64,000 nucleotides of DNA from Leptotrichia massiliensis (GCF_900104625.1 NZ_FNVZ01000004.1:518501-582500); one strand, 5' to 3'; numbered from the stretch's first letter, positions 24,187 through 33,615 are shown. Program-made: numbers and translations. Notes: a model not told the origin generated them from the letters alone.

Positions 24187-25523
24187 TTATTTTTTTGCCC
24201 TCACATACTCATTCCCATAAAACGCAATTCCCAATTGCCCCACCATCACAATCCAAATCAGCGGCTCGCAAATCATTACTCCAAAATAGCCTAATTTCGG
24301 AACGATAAAAATTACGAAGATTATTTTTCCAAAAAATTCTATTACGCTGGAAACAAGAGGAATCAATTTCTCTCCAAGAGCCTGTAAAGCGTATCGCAAG
24401 TTAAAGAGGATTCCTAGTATTGTGAAAAATGGGGAGGCGATTTTTAGGTAGGTTGAGCCGTTGTGGAGGACGATTTCAGATTCAGAGCCTGACACCAGGT
24501 GAATCATGTTTTTGGAAAATAAATATACAAAAATTGTGATTCCGATTGCAAAAACTATATCCATCATATTAGCGTAAAATACGCCCTTTCGGATTCTATC
24601 TACTTTGTTTGCACCTTTATTTTGGGAAACGAAAGTTGCAAGTGCGAGCGCTATTGTAGTTAGGGGAATGTTGCAAAATCCCATAAGTTTTCTTGCCGAA
24701 GTATGCCCAGCGATAATCAAATATCCAAACCCATTTATCGCATACTGTAAAATCAGCGTTCCCATAAGTACAATCGTAATCATAAATCCCATAGAAAGTC
24801 CCTGTCCAAGCAGTTCCTTGTACAATTTTTTATCAAATCTGAAATGTTTTTTTCTAGGTATTAAAATCGGCTCTTTTACGTAAATGTAGATAATACTTAA
24901 GATAACTGAAATTGCCTGTGCAATAACTGTTGCAATCGCAACTCCGCCAATTCCCATTTTAAGGGAAGTTATAAAATAAATGTCAAGAAAAATATTTAAA
25001 ATTGAGGCAATTACCAAAAATACAAGCGACATAAAGCTGTTTCCGATTGCACGTAAAAGTCCTGACGACAGGTTGTAGGAAAAAGTTACGCCAATAAACA
25101 TTGTTATTATGTTTATATATTCAAATGCTTCTTTTATAATATTTTCAGGCGTATGCAAGATTTTTAGCAGCGGCATAAGAATAAATCGTGATAAAATCAT
25201 TACTCCCACAGTAATCCAAATTCCAATAACAATCGAGCCAGCCACCGATTTCTTTAAAAGATTATTGTTATTTGCCCCATAATTTCTAGCTATAACTATA
25301 CTAAGCCCATTTCCAATTCCTAACGCAAATCCAAAAATCAGCTCAAAAATAGCCGCCGAAGCCCCAATAGCCTATCTCCCAAAGTATGCCCCACAATAGC
25401 AATATCCGCCATATTGTAAAGCTGCTGAAAAATATTCGACACAAGTATCGGTATCGAAAAAATCAGAAGCGACTTGAAAATATTATAATTTATCAAGTCA
25501 ACAGAAAAATCAAATTTTTTCAT
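24187..25523 (-). pseudogene. MATE-family efflux transporter, frameshifted
   Basis: Two frames together give one MATE (NorM/DinF-type) sodium- or proton-driven multidrug exporter. The first part, 25523 to about 25372, reads MKKFDFSVDLINYNIF...QQLYNMADIAIVGHTLGD. Then one base is missing and the frame breaks; after the shift the expected AIGASAAIFELIFGFALG GNGLSIVIARNYGANN continues into the long downstream part ending at 24187. A single base loss could be a recent mutation, a sequencing error, or programmed shifting; no slippery heptamer was noticed. Twelve membrane segments would be restored. The start has AAGGAC upstream. Confidence 0.8.
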
Positions 25524-25607
25524 TTTTTGTCCTTTCTTTTTGTTTTTCAAATCGTAAATTTTTTATTCTTATTTTAAAAATAGTTTTTTGGAAAAAATAT
25601 AATTTTT

Positions 25608-26846
25608 CTATTTTTCCAAAAATTCTTTCATATCCGAAAAAATTGGTATTTCCAGTTCAACTTCCTTTTTGCTTGCAGGATGTGTAAATTTTACCTTATA
25701 AGCGTGCAAAAATTGTCTATTTATTCCAAGTTCTTTATTTAAGCCATTTCCGTAAAGTTCGTCTCCTACGATTGTGTGTCCGATGGATTTTAGATGAACT
25801 CGAATTTGATGAGTCCGCCCAGTAAACAGTTCACATTCTACTAATGTTGCATTTTTTTGAGGATAAGTTTTCAAGACTTTTACAGCCGTTTTTGCGTATT
25901 GCCCCCGCTCATCAATTATCCTTTCCAAATTATCTCCATCCCGAAAAATCCGTCTTTCAATAACTATTTTATTTATTCCATTTTTTTCCAAAATTTCATT
26001 ATTAAAATCATTTTTATTTTTCAAATTTAAATTATCTTTTGCATTTTTGCTGTTAAAATCTATATTTTCATTTATTGTAAAATTTATATTTTCAAAATTA
26101 CTTTTATTTTTCAGATTTAAATTATTATTTTCTTTTTTATTGTTAAAATCTGTATTTTCTTCAATTTTATTATCTTTATTTTCAAAAGTTAAATTGTTCT
26201 CTATTTTTTCCATTTCATCGTATTTTTTCATTTCTCCAAAATTAACTTTTTCAATTTCAGGTTTCAAATTTTCCTTTTCCAAATCCTGAATCTTATGTTT
26301 TTCCACATCTTTTGCAAGTTCTTGATTGATTCTAGCAATTTCCTTATCATCAATAATTCCATTCACAATCGCCAGATATTTTTTCTCAAAAATCGAAAAA
26401 TTTTGTAAAAATGCCTGTGCAAAACTGTTTTTGGCAATAATAATCAGCCCAGATGTATTCATATCGAGCCTGTTGTAAAATCGTGGCACTCGAACTTCAC
26501 CATATTTTTCCAAAAAATGATTTACAATTCCGTTCGCAAGTGTAAAATCAGCTTTTTTCTGTGTCGGATGTGTCAGCAAAAATGGCTCTTTATTCACAAC
26601 CAAAATATCTTCATCTTCAAAAATAATATCAAGTGGCAGTTTAATCGGCTTAATGTCCGTCCCCTTTTTCTTCTCTACAACTCTCAAATTACCATGTGAC
26701 GGCAATTTCTTAGTCAGTCTTACCTGCTTTCCATTCAAAAAAACTTCCACATTTCTCAAACTTCTCCCCGAATAATTCTGCACTTCCCGTAAATACTGCG
26801 AGATTTTCATCCTCTGATGTTCCTTTTCGATTCTAAATTTTTTCAT
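25608..26846 (-). CDS. RluA-family pseudouridine synthase with Asn-rich insertion
   Basis: An rRNA or tRNA pseudouridine synthase of 412 residues: N-terminal S4-like domain (ISQYLREVQNYSGRSLRNVE) and the catalytic block RFYNRLDMNTSGLII with the active-site Asp near residue 125. The C-terminal ELFTGRTHQIRVHLKSIGHT motif is intact. Between them, about residues 190-285, lies a low-complexity Asn/Lys/Glu segment that relatives lack, containing two similar copies of about 28 residues (EENTDFNNKKENNNLNLKNK and ENIDFNSKNAKDNLNLKNK). It probably forms a disordered loop on a working enzyme. Confidence 0.85.
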   Translation of the reverse strand: MKKFRIEKEHQRMKISQYLREVQNYSGRSLRNVEVFLNGKQVRLTKKLPSHGNLRVVEKKKGTDIKPIKLPLDIIFEDEDILVVNKEPFLLTHPTQKKADFTLANGIVNHFLEKYGEVRVPRFYNRLDMNTSGLIIIAKNSFAQAFLQNFSIFEKKYLAIVNGIIDDKEIARINQELAKDVEKHKIQDLEKENLKPEIEKVNFGEMKKYDEMEKIENNLTFENKDNKIEENTDFNNKKENNNLNLKNKSNFENINFTINENIDFNSKNAKDNLNLKNKNDFNNEILEKNGINKIVIERRIFRDGDNLERIIDERGQYAKTAVKVLKTYPQKNATLVECELFTGRTHQIRVHLKSIGHTIVGDELYGNGLNKELGINRQFLHAYKVKFTHPASKKEVELEIPIFSDMKEFLEK

Positions 26847-27144
26847 TATCTATACACATCCTTTTTTATTTTTTATTATTATTTGATAATCTGTTTTTTT
26901 AATAAACTTTTAGTTTTAAAAATAAGTTGCTAAACAAATCTATTATTATACCATCTTCCCATTTAAATAATAAAGATTAGAAAATTAACGGAATTAAAGA
27001 TTTTTTACAAGATTTTACTGTTTACAATCTACGGTGCTTATAAAATATCTTTTAATTAAATTTAATCATTAAATATCCATATAAGGGATTTTATTTAGAG
27101 TTATGAAAAACTGCTTATTGTTAATAAATGTTTTTTTATAAAGC
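26847..27144. other. Start of a 1.1-kb gene-free gap
   Basis: Nothing recognised in these first 300 bases of the gap between the RluA gene and thiamine pyrophosphokinase. The remainder (27145-27810) holds the two-hairpin and family A repeats, and 27811-27965 is AT-rich sequence without visible features. Confidence 0.5.
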
Positions 27145-27480
27145 AAGGGAAATCAATCGCCATTTCCCTTCATTTCGCAATAATAGTTATTCTAACATAT
27201 TTAAATAATGATATATTAAAGAGAATGGCGAAAGTGCTACGCACTAACCCTGACTCGTCTAAGCATTTTTTTGAAATATTCCCAAATTTTATTTAGGAAA
27301 GTGGTCTGAACTTTATTATTTGGATAAACTTGAAGTACTATGAAAACGAAACTTGCTAACGCTCACTTTCGCGAATAAAGATTAGAACAACTCTATAAAA
27401 TATATTTGATATAAAGGTTCTGGCGAAAGAAACACATAAATGTGTTTGTTGTTTTCATTCCAAAAAAATTACGACATTCC
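27145..27480 (-). repeat. Two-hairpin intergenic element, copy 3 (expanded, inverted)
   Basis: Read on the minus strand it shows the upstream box ATGTCGTAATTTTTTTGGAA (copy 2 has ATGTCGTGATTTTTTGGAAA), then a loop-1 motif GAGCGTTAGCAAGTTT, then the linker GCTTAGACGAGTCAGGG. A short stem AGTGC/GCACT follows, and further on a stem AAGGGAAA/TTTCCCTT with loop TGGCGATTGA. Extra sequence, including an AAACACAT/ATGTGTTT hairpin at 27431-27448, sits inside stem 1, so this copy is rearranged. Confidence 0.5.
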
Positions 27481-27510
27481 ATACTAAATTATAAAGATTA
27501 TTATACTTAA

Positions 27511-27810
27511 TTACTAAACCCCATTTAAAGAACGAAATTATTACAAACTTTTCTAATAAAGGGTATAAATCTAATATTTTTAAATAATTAAATTTTTCGA
27601 TCAAATTCTAGTATAAATAACTCGTCGGAGCATTTTTCTGTGCTGGCAAAACTGTCTGAGCATAGCGAGTTTTTTGTCAGTACAGAAAAATGTCGTAGAC
27701 TAGCCATAGGTTGTAGGATTTGCGGCAATGAGCAATCCTACGAGAATAAAAAGAAAAACCATAATAATATGAAAAAATATTTATTAATTATAATATTTTA
27801 AAAATAATAA
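27511..27810 (+). repeat. MITE-like element, family A, copy 1
   Basis: About 300 bases matching 35351-35671: left end TACTAAACCCCATTTAAAG, then ACGAAATTATTACAAACTTT, TATAAATCTAATATTTT, the two-hairpin core (27626-27742), and AAAAAATATTTATTAAT near the right end. The right terminal inverted repeat of copy 2 is not clear here. Confidence 0.65.
27626..27742 (+). repeat. Two-hairpin intergenic element, copy 4
   Basis: Stem 1 pairs CATTTTTCTGTGCTGGCAAA (27631-27650) with the segment 27670-27692; the two internal deviations are G-U type. The loop holds CTGAGCATAGCGAG. Linker TAGACTAGCCATAGG. Stem 2 GTAGGATTTGC / GCAATCCTAC with one bulged T and loop GGCAATGA. It is nearly identical to the copy at 35478. 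Confidence 0.65.
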
Positions 27811-27965
27811 AAAATAATTTAATTGAATGATTATGAATTAGCTATTAAACAACCCTATTATAAAAATCTTTAAGATGGATACTTAAAAATTAGATTTAAT
27901 TTTTTTAACAATACTACCAAACTAATTATTATAAAATTTTATTACTATTTTTAAATGAGGGGGGG

Positions 27966-28631
27966 TTAGTATAAAAGATTTTTATTATTATTTTTCAAAA
28001 TAATTATCAGTTTCCCATTTTCAAATTCTACGCTAGCCTCATTTTCAAGAATAACATTGCTCACAAGTCTGGAACTTTCCCTTTTCACATCAATTTTATC
28101 TGTTTCAAATTTAAAGCCCTTTAAGGTTAATTTTTCAACTTTTTCACTAATTGGAATGATTGAAAATTCATATTCCTTTTTATTTTTTAGGATAAAAGAT
28201 TTTTCTGCATAAAAAATTTCTTCATTTTCCTCCAAAAAAACGAGATTTTTATACTTTTCCATTATGAATAAGTTGCTCAAAGTCATGTCAATCCGTTTCC
28301 CAAGCCCACCAACAACAAATATTTTCTCAACAGAATTCTTATTTTCCGAAATTTTATTAATTTCTTTTAAAATCAACTCAAAATCTGTAAAATCCTTGTC
28401 TTTTGGAAATTTTTTTACTAAAATATTTTTACTTTTATAATATTCCAAAACTTTTTTCTCAATCGAATCCAGATCCCCAACAATAACTTCTGGAATTTTC
28501 CCATATTTAAAAGCAAAATTTGCTCCACCATCCGCACAAAAGCAAACTGCATTTTCCAAGACAAGTTTATCCATAAATTCCTGCGAATATTTATATTCCC
28601 CATTCAAAAAAATTACATATTTTTTCTCCAT
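27966..28631 (-). CDS. thiN: Thiamine pyrophosphokinase
   Basis: Transfers pyrophosphate from ATP to thiamine, giving thiamine diphosphate. 221 residues with the family motifs CADGGANFAFKYG, VIVGDLDSIEKKV, FPKDKDFTDFELIL and VVGGLGKRIDMTLSNL in order. The C-terminal beta domain is more diverged and ends in a Lys/Asn-rich tail. It is monocistronic, with repeats downstream. The start ATG is followed by the normal N-terminus. Confidence 0.92.
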   Translation of the reverse strand: MEKKYVIFLNGEYKYSQEFMDKLVLENAVCFCADGGANFAFKYGKIPEVIVGDLDSIEKKVLEYYKSKNILVKKFPKDKDFTDFELILKEINKISENKNSVEKIFVVGGLGKRIDMTLSNLFIMEKYKNLVFLEENEEIFYAEKSFILKNKKEYEFSIIPISEKVEKLTLKGFKFETDKIDVKRESSRLVSNVILENEASVEFENGKLIIILKNNNKNLLY

Positions 28632-28862
28632 TTTTCTCCCTTCAGATTAAGAAATACAATAATATTTACATTATACTTTGTTATTAGATTATTTACAAGA
28701 TAGTGTTTATAATTGTTATTTTAAAATTATTAATTATAAATTTATTATAAAAATATGAAAAACAAAGATTCGAAATGAATATTGTTGATAAATAGGGGAT
28801 ATTTAAAAAATTTATATTTATATATCTAAATCTAAAAATATTAAAAGACTGTAAAAAAACAG
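28632..28862. other. Gap between thiN and the cbiK promoter
   Basis: AT-rich sequence between two divergent genes. The thiN promoter must lie here but no convincing -35/-10 pair stands out. Nothing else recognised. Confidence 0.4.
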
Positions 28863-28891
28863 TTGCAAAAAAAACAAATAATTATTATAAT
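28863..28891 (+). promoter_or_regulatory. Predicted promoter of cbiK
   Basis: TTGCAA (28863-28868), 17 bases, TATAAT (28886-28891). It implies a leader of about 220 bases before cbiK. Confidence 0.6.
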
Positions 28892-28915
28892 GTAGGTATG
28901 AAGATGAAATAGTTT

Positions 28916-28968
28916 GATTGCCAAACTTAAACTAATACAACTATATTAGTTTTAGGATTTAGTCAATC
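28916..28968 (+). promoter_or_regulatory. Structured leader of cbiK
   Basis: Nested inverted repeats just after the promoter: an inner 9-bp stem AAACTAATA/TATTAGTTT (28929-28937, 28944-28952) and an outer GATTG/CAATC. It matches no riboswitch that I know and is not the cobalamin class. Possible control element; weak evidence. Confidence 0.35.
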
Positions 28969-29120
28969 TTAATGGGGTTCAGAAGAATTGAGAAATTGAA
29001 GCATAAGTAGGTTAGTAGGATTGTTATAATATTGTAGAAAGGAGGTAAAAATTTAGTTTTAGATAAAATGGAAAATTGAAGGTAAAAAATCTATAACTTT
29101 AAGAATGAAAGGAAGTGTCT

Positions 29121-29861
29121 ATGGAAAAAGCAGTTTTAGTAACGAGTTTTGGAACATCGCACAAGGATACGAGAGAAAAATGCCTTGATTTGATTGAAAA
29201 TGAAGTAAGAGCTAAATATGGAAGTGAAAAAGTGGAAAGAGCCTATACATCGGGAGTTATAAGACGAATAGTGGAAAGAAAGGAAGGAATTCACATATTT
29301 GATCAGAATGAAGGACTGGAAGCTTTGAAAAATAAAGGTTATGATGAAATTATAACTATGTCATTGCATATTCTTGATGGAATTGAGTATGCTAAACTTA
29401 ATGATAAATATGGAAAAATTTCAAAACCACTTTTAGTAAATGATGAAGATTTTGAAAAAGTTGTAAACGACGAAGAGTTTAACAGTACAGAAGGCAATGA
29501 TGCCATTGTGTTTATGGGACATGGTTCCGAAAGTGCAGCAGACAGTACATATCAACGGCTTCAAGAGGAATATCTGAAAGCTGGGAAAGATAATATTTTC
29601 ATAGCTACTGTTGAAGGGCAAGTGACAATTGAAGATGTTATTCAAAAATTAAAAGGAAGAGGATTTAAAAAAATATTATTAAAGCCATTTATGATAGTAG
29701 CTGGAGATCATGCTAAAAATGATATGGCTTCTGATGAGGAAGATTCTTGGAAAACAATTCTTCAAAATGAAGGATATGAAGTAACGCCTTTATTAAAAGG
29801 AATGGGAGAATATGAGTTTATACGTAAAATGTTTATGGATAAATTAGAAGAAGTTTATTAA
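29121..29861 (+). CDS. cbiK: Sirohydrochlorin cobaltochelatase CbiK, copy 1
   Basis: Inserts cobalt into sirohydrochlorin at the start of anaerobic cobalamin synthesis. 246 residues with the CbiK opening VLVTSFGTSHKDTREKCLD and metal-site histidines in MSLHILDG, FMGHGSE and VAGDHAKNDM. No signal peptide, so cytoplasmic. The start chosen is the ATG at 29121 with AAAGGAA upstream, rather than the GTG two codons earlier. It stands directly before a cobalamin riboswitch. A paralogue about 60% alike by eye lies at 57022. Confidence 0.92.
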   Translation: MEKAVLVTSFGTSHKDTREKCLDLIENEVRAKYGSEKVERAYTSGVIRRIVERKEGIHIFDQNEGLEALKNKGYDEIITMSLHILDGIEYAKLNDKYGKISKPLLVNDEDFEKVVNDEEFNSTEGNDAIVFMGHGSESAADSTYQRLQEEYLKAGKDNIFIATVEGQVTIEDVIQKLKGRGFKKILLKPFMIVAGDHAKNDMASDEEDSWKTILQNEGYEVTPLLKGMGEYEFIRKMFMDKLEEVY

Positions 29862-29894
29862 TATAACAAAAGAATAATTTTAAATTTATAATTT

Positions 29895-30050
29895 TATAGG
29901 TGTTGCATAAACTTAATAAGGAAACCAGTTGGAATCTGGTACAGCCACCTCTACTGTGATACTGACGAAAGTATTGAAAAACCACTGAAATATCATTATA
30001 TTTTGGGAAGGGTACGAGTAGGATGAAGTTAGTCAGGAGACTTGCCTATA
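29895..30050 (+). promoter_or_regulatory. Cobalamin riboswitch, copy 1
   Basis: Complete B12-box architecture: closing stem TATAGG/CCTATA, the AATAAGGAAACCAGTTGGAA segment, ACAGCCACCTCTACTGTGA, CTGACGAAAGT, TTTGGGAAGGGTACGAGTAGG and the B12 box AGTCAGGAGACTTGCC. It precedes an ABC importer operon and is expected to switch it off when adenosylcobalamin is plentiful. Confidence 0.93.
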
Positions 30051-30148
30051 TAATAAAGTTACATTTTTCGGGAAGGGAAAAATTTAATATATAAAGACTG
30101 CTGGAAATTTACATAGATACTTTTCATCTGTTTTAATATATAAAATTT

Positions 30149-30176
30149 GATTCAACTTTCTGAGTTGGATTTTTTA
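30149..30176 (+). terminator. Expression platform terminator of riboswitch 1
   Basis: ATTCAACT, short loop, AGTTGGAT, then TTTTTT, about 100 bases after the aptamer and 48 before the permease gene. It is consistent with premature termination when cobalamin is bound. Confidence 0.65.
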
Positions 30177-30223
30177 ATTTGTACAAAATATAAATTTTGT
30201 AAAGGAGGAAATTTTATAAAATA

Positions 30224-31165
30224 ATGGCAAAGAATAAAAAAATAATAAAATACGTTATACAGATATTAGTTGTACTTTTTGGGATAAGCTTTTTTACATT
30301 CTGTCTAATGTATATTTCGCCAGGAGATCCTGCTCAAGTTATGCTTACAGAATGCGGACATCTTCCAACACCAGAGCTTTTAGCACAGACAAGAGCTGAA
30401 CTTGGACTTGATAAGCCTTTTTATATCCAATACTGGAAATGGCTGTTTGGAGTTCTGCAAGGTAATTTTGGGAAGTCCTATTCGTTAAGAATTCCGGTAA
30501 TTCAAAAGATAGCACAGGCATTTATTCCAACATTGTCCCTTTCATTTATGGCACTGTTTTTAATGTGCGTAATTTCGATACCGACTGGAATACTTGCGGC
30601 TGTAAAAGAAAATAAATGGCAGGATTATTTAATAAGAATGTTGACATTCATGGGAATGTCTGTGCCAAGTTTTTGGTTAGGACTAGTATTTTTGAGCATA
30701 TTTGGAGTACAGCTGGGACTTGTATCAGTTTCAGGCGGAAATGCTGATTTTGGCTCAATGATCTTACCTGCACTAACAATAGCGATAGCAATGTCTGCTA
30801 AGTACATACGTCAAATAAGACACATATTTCTTGAAGAACTTGGAAAAAGTTATGTGACAGGGGCTAGAATGAGGGGAATAAAAGAACGTGATATTTTGTG
30901 GAAACATGTATTGCCTAATGCAATGTTGCCTATAATAACGCTTCTAGGACTTTCATTAGGAAGCCTTCTGGGAGGAACTGCAGTTGTAGAGATAGTTTAT
31001 AACTGGCCAGGAATGGGAAGAATGGCAGTAAAAGCAATATCAGCTCAGGATTATCCGCTAATTCAGTCTTATGTGCTAATAATCGCATTCTTGTACCTGA
31101 TAGTAAATATCGCAGTTGATATTTCGTATAAATATCTAGATGCAAGAGTTGAGGAGGTAATTTAA
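30224..31165 (+). CDS. ABC transporter permease, Dpp/Opp/Nik type, subunit 1
   Basis: A 313-residue inner-membrane permease with six membrane segments and the DppB/NikB pattern: N-terminal helix, extracytoplasmic GDPAQVMLTECGHLPTPELL region, PFYIQYWKWLFGVLQGNFG, and the coupling motif ARMRGIKERDILWKHVLPNA (EAA loop). It is the first gene of a five-gene operon behind a cobalamin riboswitch. The fold alone does not tell peptide from nickel or cobalt, but riboswitch control and the flanking cbi genes suggest cobalt (or a chelated cobalt) import. Confidence 0.88.
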   Translation: MAKNKKIIKYVIQILVVLFGISFFTFCLMYISPGDPAQVMLTECGHLPTPELLAQTRAELGLDKPFYIQYWKWLFGVLQGNFGKSYSLRIPVIQKIAQAFIPTLSLSFMALFLMCVISIPTGILAAVKENKWQDYLIRMLTFMGMSVPSFWLGLVFLSIFGVQLGLVSVSGGNADFGSMILPALTIAIAMSAKYIRQIRHIFLEELGKSYVTGARMRGIKERDILWKHVLPNAMLPIITLLGLSLGSLLGGTAVVEIVYNWPGMGRMAVKAISAQDYPLIQSYVLIIAFLYLIVNIAVDISYKYLDARVEEVI

Positions 31166-31167
31166 AC

Positions 31168-31989
31168 TTGAACAAATTGAAATTTATGGGAAAAAATACA
31201 CAACTGAAAATATTTCTGGTACTTGCGATTATTGTGGTACTAATTGCAATTTTTGCACCATTTATAGTGCCAAATGATCCTTTTAAACAATTAGCGCCAA
31301 GTTTGCAACGTCCATCAAAACAGTATATTTTTGGAACGGATCAGCTTGGAAGGGATTTATTCTCAAGAGTTATATATGGTTCAAGATACTCAATATTCAT
31401 GACTTTGACTTTGATGTTCATAATTTTTGCTGTAGGAACTATACTGGGAGTGCTTGCAGGATATTTTGGAGGAATTGTTGATACGGTAATAATGAGACTT
31501 GGAGATATGATGATTGCATTTCCAGGATTAATTCTTGCCATAGCGATAGCTGGACTTTTGAATCCGAGCGTGAAAAATTCAATTATAGCAATAGCGGCAG
31601 TTACTTGGACAAAATATGCAAGGCTTGCAAGAAGTATGGTTCTTAAAATAAAACAGGAACTGTATGTAGAAGCGGCAAAAATAACAGGAAGCAGGGATTA
31701 CTCAATAATATTTAAATATATAATTCCAAATATGATTACAACGATGATAGTAACAGCAGTTTCAGATATGGGAACATTAATGCTGGAAATAGCAGCACTT
31801 TCATTTTTAGGATTTGGAGCACAGCCTCCAACACCAGAGTGGGGAGCAATGCTTAACGAAGGTAGAACAACACTTAGCAGAGCTCCTTGGATGATGATGT
31901 ATCCAGGGCTAGCAATAGTAATTGTTGTAATTATATTCAATATGCTGGGAGATTCAGTAAGAGATTTGGTTGATGTAAAAAGTGAATAA
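31168..31989 (+). CDS. ABC transporter permease, Dpp/Opp/Nik type, subunit 2
   Basis: A 273-residue DppC/NikC-type permease: N-terminal helix (FLVLAIIVVLIAIFAPFIV), the typical FGTDQLGRDLFSRVIYGSRYS block, and an EAA loop, EAAKITGSRDYSIIFKYIIP. The proposed start is the TTG at 31168, two bases after the preceding stop with GAGGAGG ten bases upstream; an ATG at 31186 is the alternative. It forms the channel with the preceding permease. Confidence 0.88.
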   Translation: MNKLKFMGKNTQLKIFLVLAIIVVLIAIFAPFIVPNDPFKQLAPSLQRPSKQYIFGTDQLGRDLFSRVIYGSRYSIFMTLTLMFIIFAVGTILGVLAGYFGGIVDTVIMRLGDMMIAFPGLILAIAIAGLLNPSVKNSIIAIAAVTWTKYARLARSMVLKIKQELYVEAAKITGSRDYSIIFKYIIPNMITTMIVTAVSDMGTLMLEIAALSFLGFGAQPPTPEWGAMLNEGRTTLSRAPWMMMYPGLAIVIVVIIFNMLGDSVRDLVDVKSE

Positions 31990-32040
31990 TTTAAAAAAAT
32001 AAAAAAGTAACAAAAAATAAAATATAATAGGGAGAAAAGA

Positions 32041-33606
32041 ATGTTGAAAAATCGTAAAAGTAAATTTTTAATTTTAATTTTGGCAGTGTTGATGCTGCTT
32101 GTAGCATGTGGTGGAAAAGGTGGTTCTGGAAAAAGTAAAACTAATCCAGATGAACTTGTAGTTGGAGTAACTTCGTTTGCAGATACGCTTGAGCCTACAG
32201 ATCAGTATTTTAGCTGGGTTGTAACTCGTTATGGTGTTGGAGAGAACTTGACAATTTTTGATGAAAAAGGTAACTTGCAGCCATTGCTTGCTGAAAACTG
32301 GAAATTAAGTGATGATAAATTAGAATGGACTTTCAAGATAAGAGATGGAGTAACTTTCTCAAATGGACATCCATTGACAGCAGAGGCAGTAAAAAAATCA
32401 ATAGAAAGAGTATTTGCTAAAAATAAAAGAGCAGAATCATTCTTTAAATATGCTTCAATAGAAGCTAGTGGACAAGAATTGAAAATAAAAACAAAAGAGC
32501 CTGTAGCAATATTGCCTGAATCATTGGCAGATCCGTTGTTCTTAATAGTTGATACGTCAGTTAATACAGATGAATTTGCTCAAAAAGGGCCAATATCAAC
32601 AGGACCGTTTGTTGTACAAGAATTTAAGCCTGGTGAACAGACAGTTGTTGTAAGAAATGAAAATTACTGGAATGGAAAAGCAAAATTGGCAAAAGTAACA
32701 TTTAAAGATATAAATGATCAAAATACAAGAGCATTATCTCTAAAATCAGGAGAAATTGATGTGGCATACAACTTGAAAGTTACTAATAAAGCTGATTTTG
32801 AAGGAGATAAAAATATTGTAATAAACGAATTGAAATCATTAAGATCAACTTATGCGTTTATGAATCAAACAAAAGGATTGAAAGACAAAGCATTGAGAGA
32901 AGCAATAATAAGAGGTGCAAATAGAGAAAACTATACACAAAACTTACTACAAGGTGGAGCAACTCCAGGAAAAGCACCAGTTCCTCCAACATTGGACTAC
33001 GGATTTAATGAATTAAAAGATGAAAATGCCTATAACCGTGAAAGTGCTAAGAAAATATTAGCAGATGCAGGATATAAAGATGTAGATGGAGATGGGTTTG
33101 TAGAACGTCCTGATGGATCAAAAATTGACTTGAACTTTGTAATTTATACAAGTAGAGAAGAATTGCAAATTTATGCTCAGGCATTTCAAACTGACATGAA
33201 AGAAATTGGTATAAAAGTTACGTTAAAACCTGTAAGCTATGAAACAGTTTTGAGCATGAGAGACGATTCAAACTTTGATATGTTAATTTGGAATGTACTT
33301 GCTGCAAACACTGGAGATCCTGAAAAATACTTGCATGAAAACTGGTACAGCAAAGCAGAAACAAACAAAACAGGTTATTCAAACCCTGAAGTTGATAAAA
33401 TGCTTGATGAATTATCAAAAGAATTTGACAAAGCTAAGAGAAAAGATCTTGTTGTAAAAATACAGCAGCTAATAATGAACGATGCGGCGACATTATTCTT
33501 TGGATATGAAACTACATTCCTTTACAGCAACAAAGTGGTAACAGGGCTTAAAATGTATCCAATGGATTACTACTGGATAACAAAAGATGTAGCAAAAGCT
33601 AATTAA
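32041..33606 (+). CDS. ABC transporter substrate-binding lipoprotein (SBP family 5)
   Basis: A 521-residue extracytoplasmic solute-binding protein. Lipoprotein signal with lipobox LVACGG (lipidated Cys near residue 23), then the family-5 pattern PLLAENWKLSDDKLEWTFKI, RDGVTFSNGHPLTAEAVKKS, STGPFVVQEFKPGEQTVVVR and the C-terminal DMLIWNVLAANTGDPEKYLH. It is similar in build to NikA and DppA. It lies between the permease and ATPase genes of the riboswitch-controlled operon and sets the substrate, which on context may be a cobalt complex. Confidence 0.88.
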   Translation: MLKNRKSKFLILILAVLMLLVACGGKGGSGKSKTNPDELVVGVTSFADTLEPTDQYFSWVVTRYGVGENLTIFDEKGNLQPLLAENWKLSDDKLEWTFKIRDGVTFSNGHPLTAEAVKKSIERVFAKNKRAESFFKYASIEASGQELKIKTKEPVAILPESLADPLFLIVDTSVNTDEFAQKGPISTGPFVVQEFKPGEQTVVVRNENYWNGKAKLAKVTFKDINDQNTRALSLKSGEIDVAYNLKVTNKADFEGDKNIVINELKSLRSTYAFMNQTKGLKDKALREAIIRGANRENYTQNLLQGGATPGKAPVPPTLDYGFNELKDENAYNRESAKKILADAGYKDVDGDGFVERPDGSKIDLNFVIYTSREELQIYAQAFQTDMKEIGIKVTLKPVSYETVLSMRDDSNFDMLIWNVLAANTGDPEKYLHENWYSKAETNKTGYSNPEVDKMLDELSKEFDKAKRKDLVVKIQQLIMNDAATLFFGYETTFLYSNKVVTGLKMYPMDYYWITKDVAKAN

Positions 33607-33615
33607 GGAGAATTT

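Noticed and set aside
26047..26289. 80-residue plus-strand frame inside the RluA gene
   Set aside because: A Phe/Ser/Leu-rich shadow of the Asn/Lys-rich insertion on the other strand.
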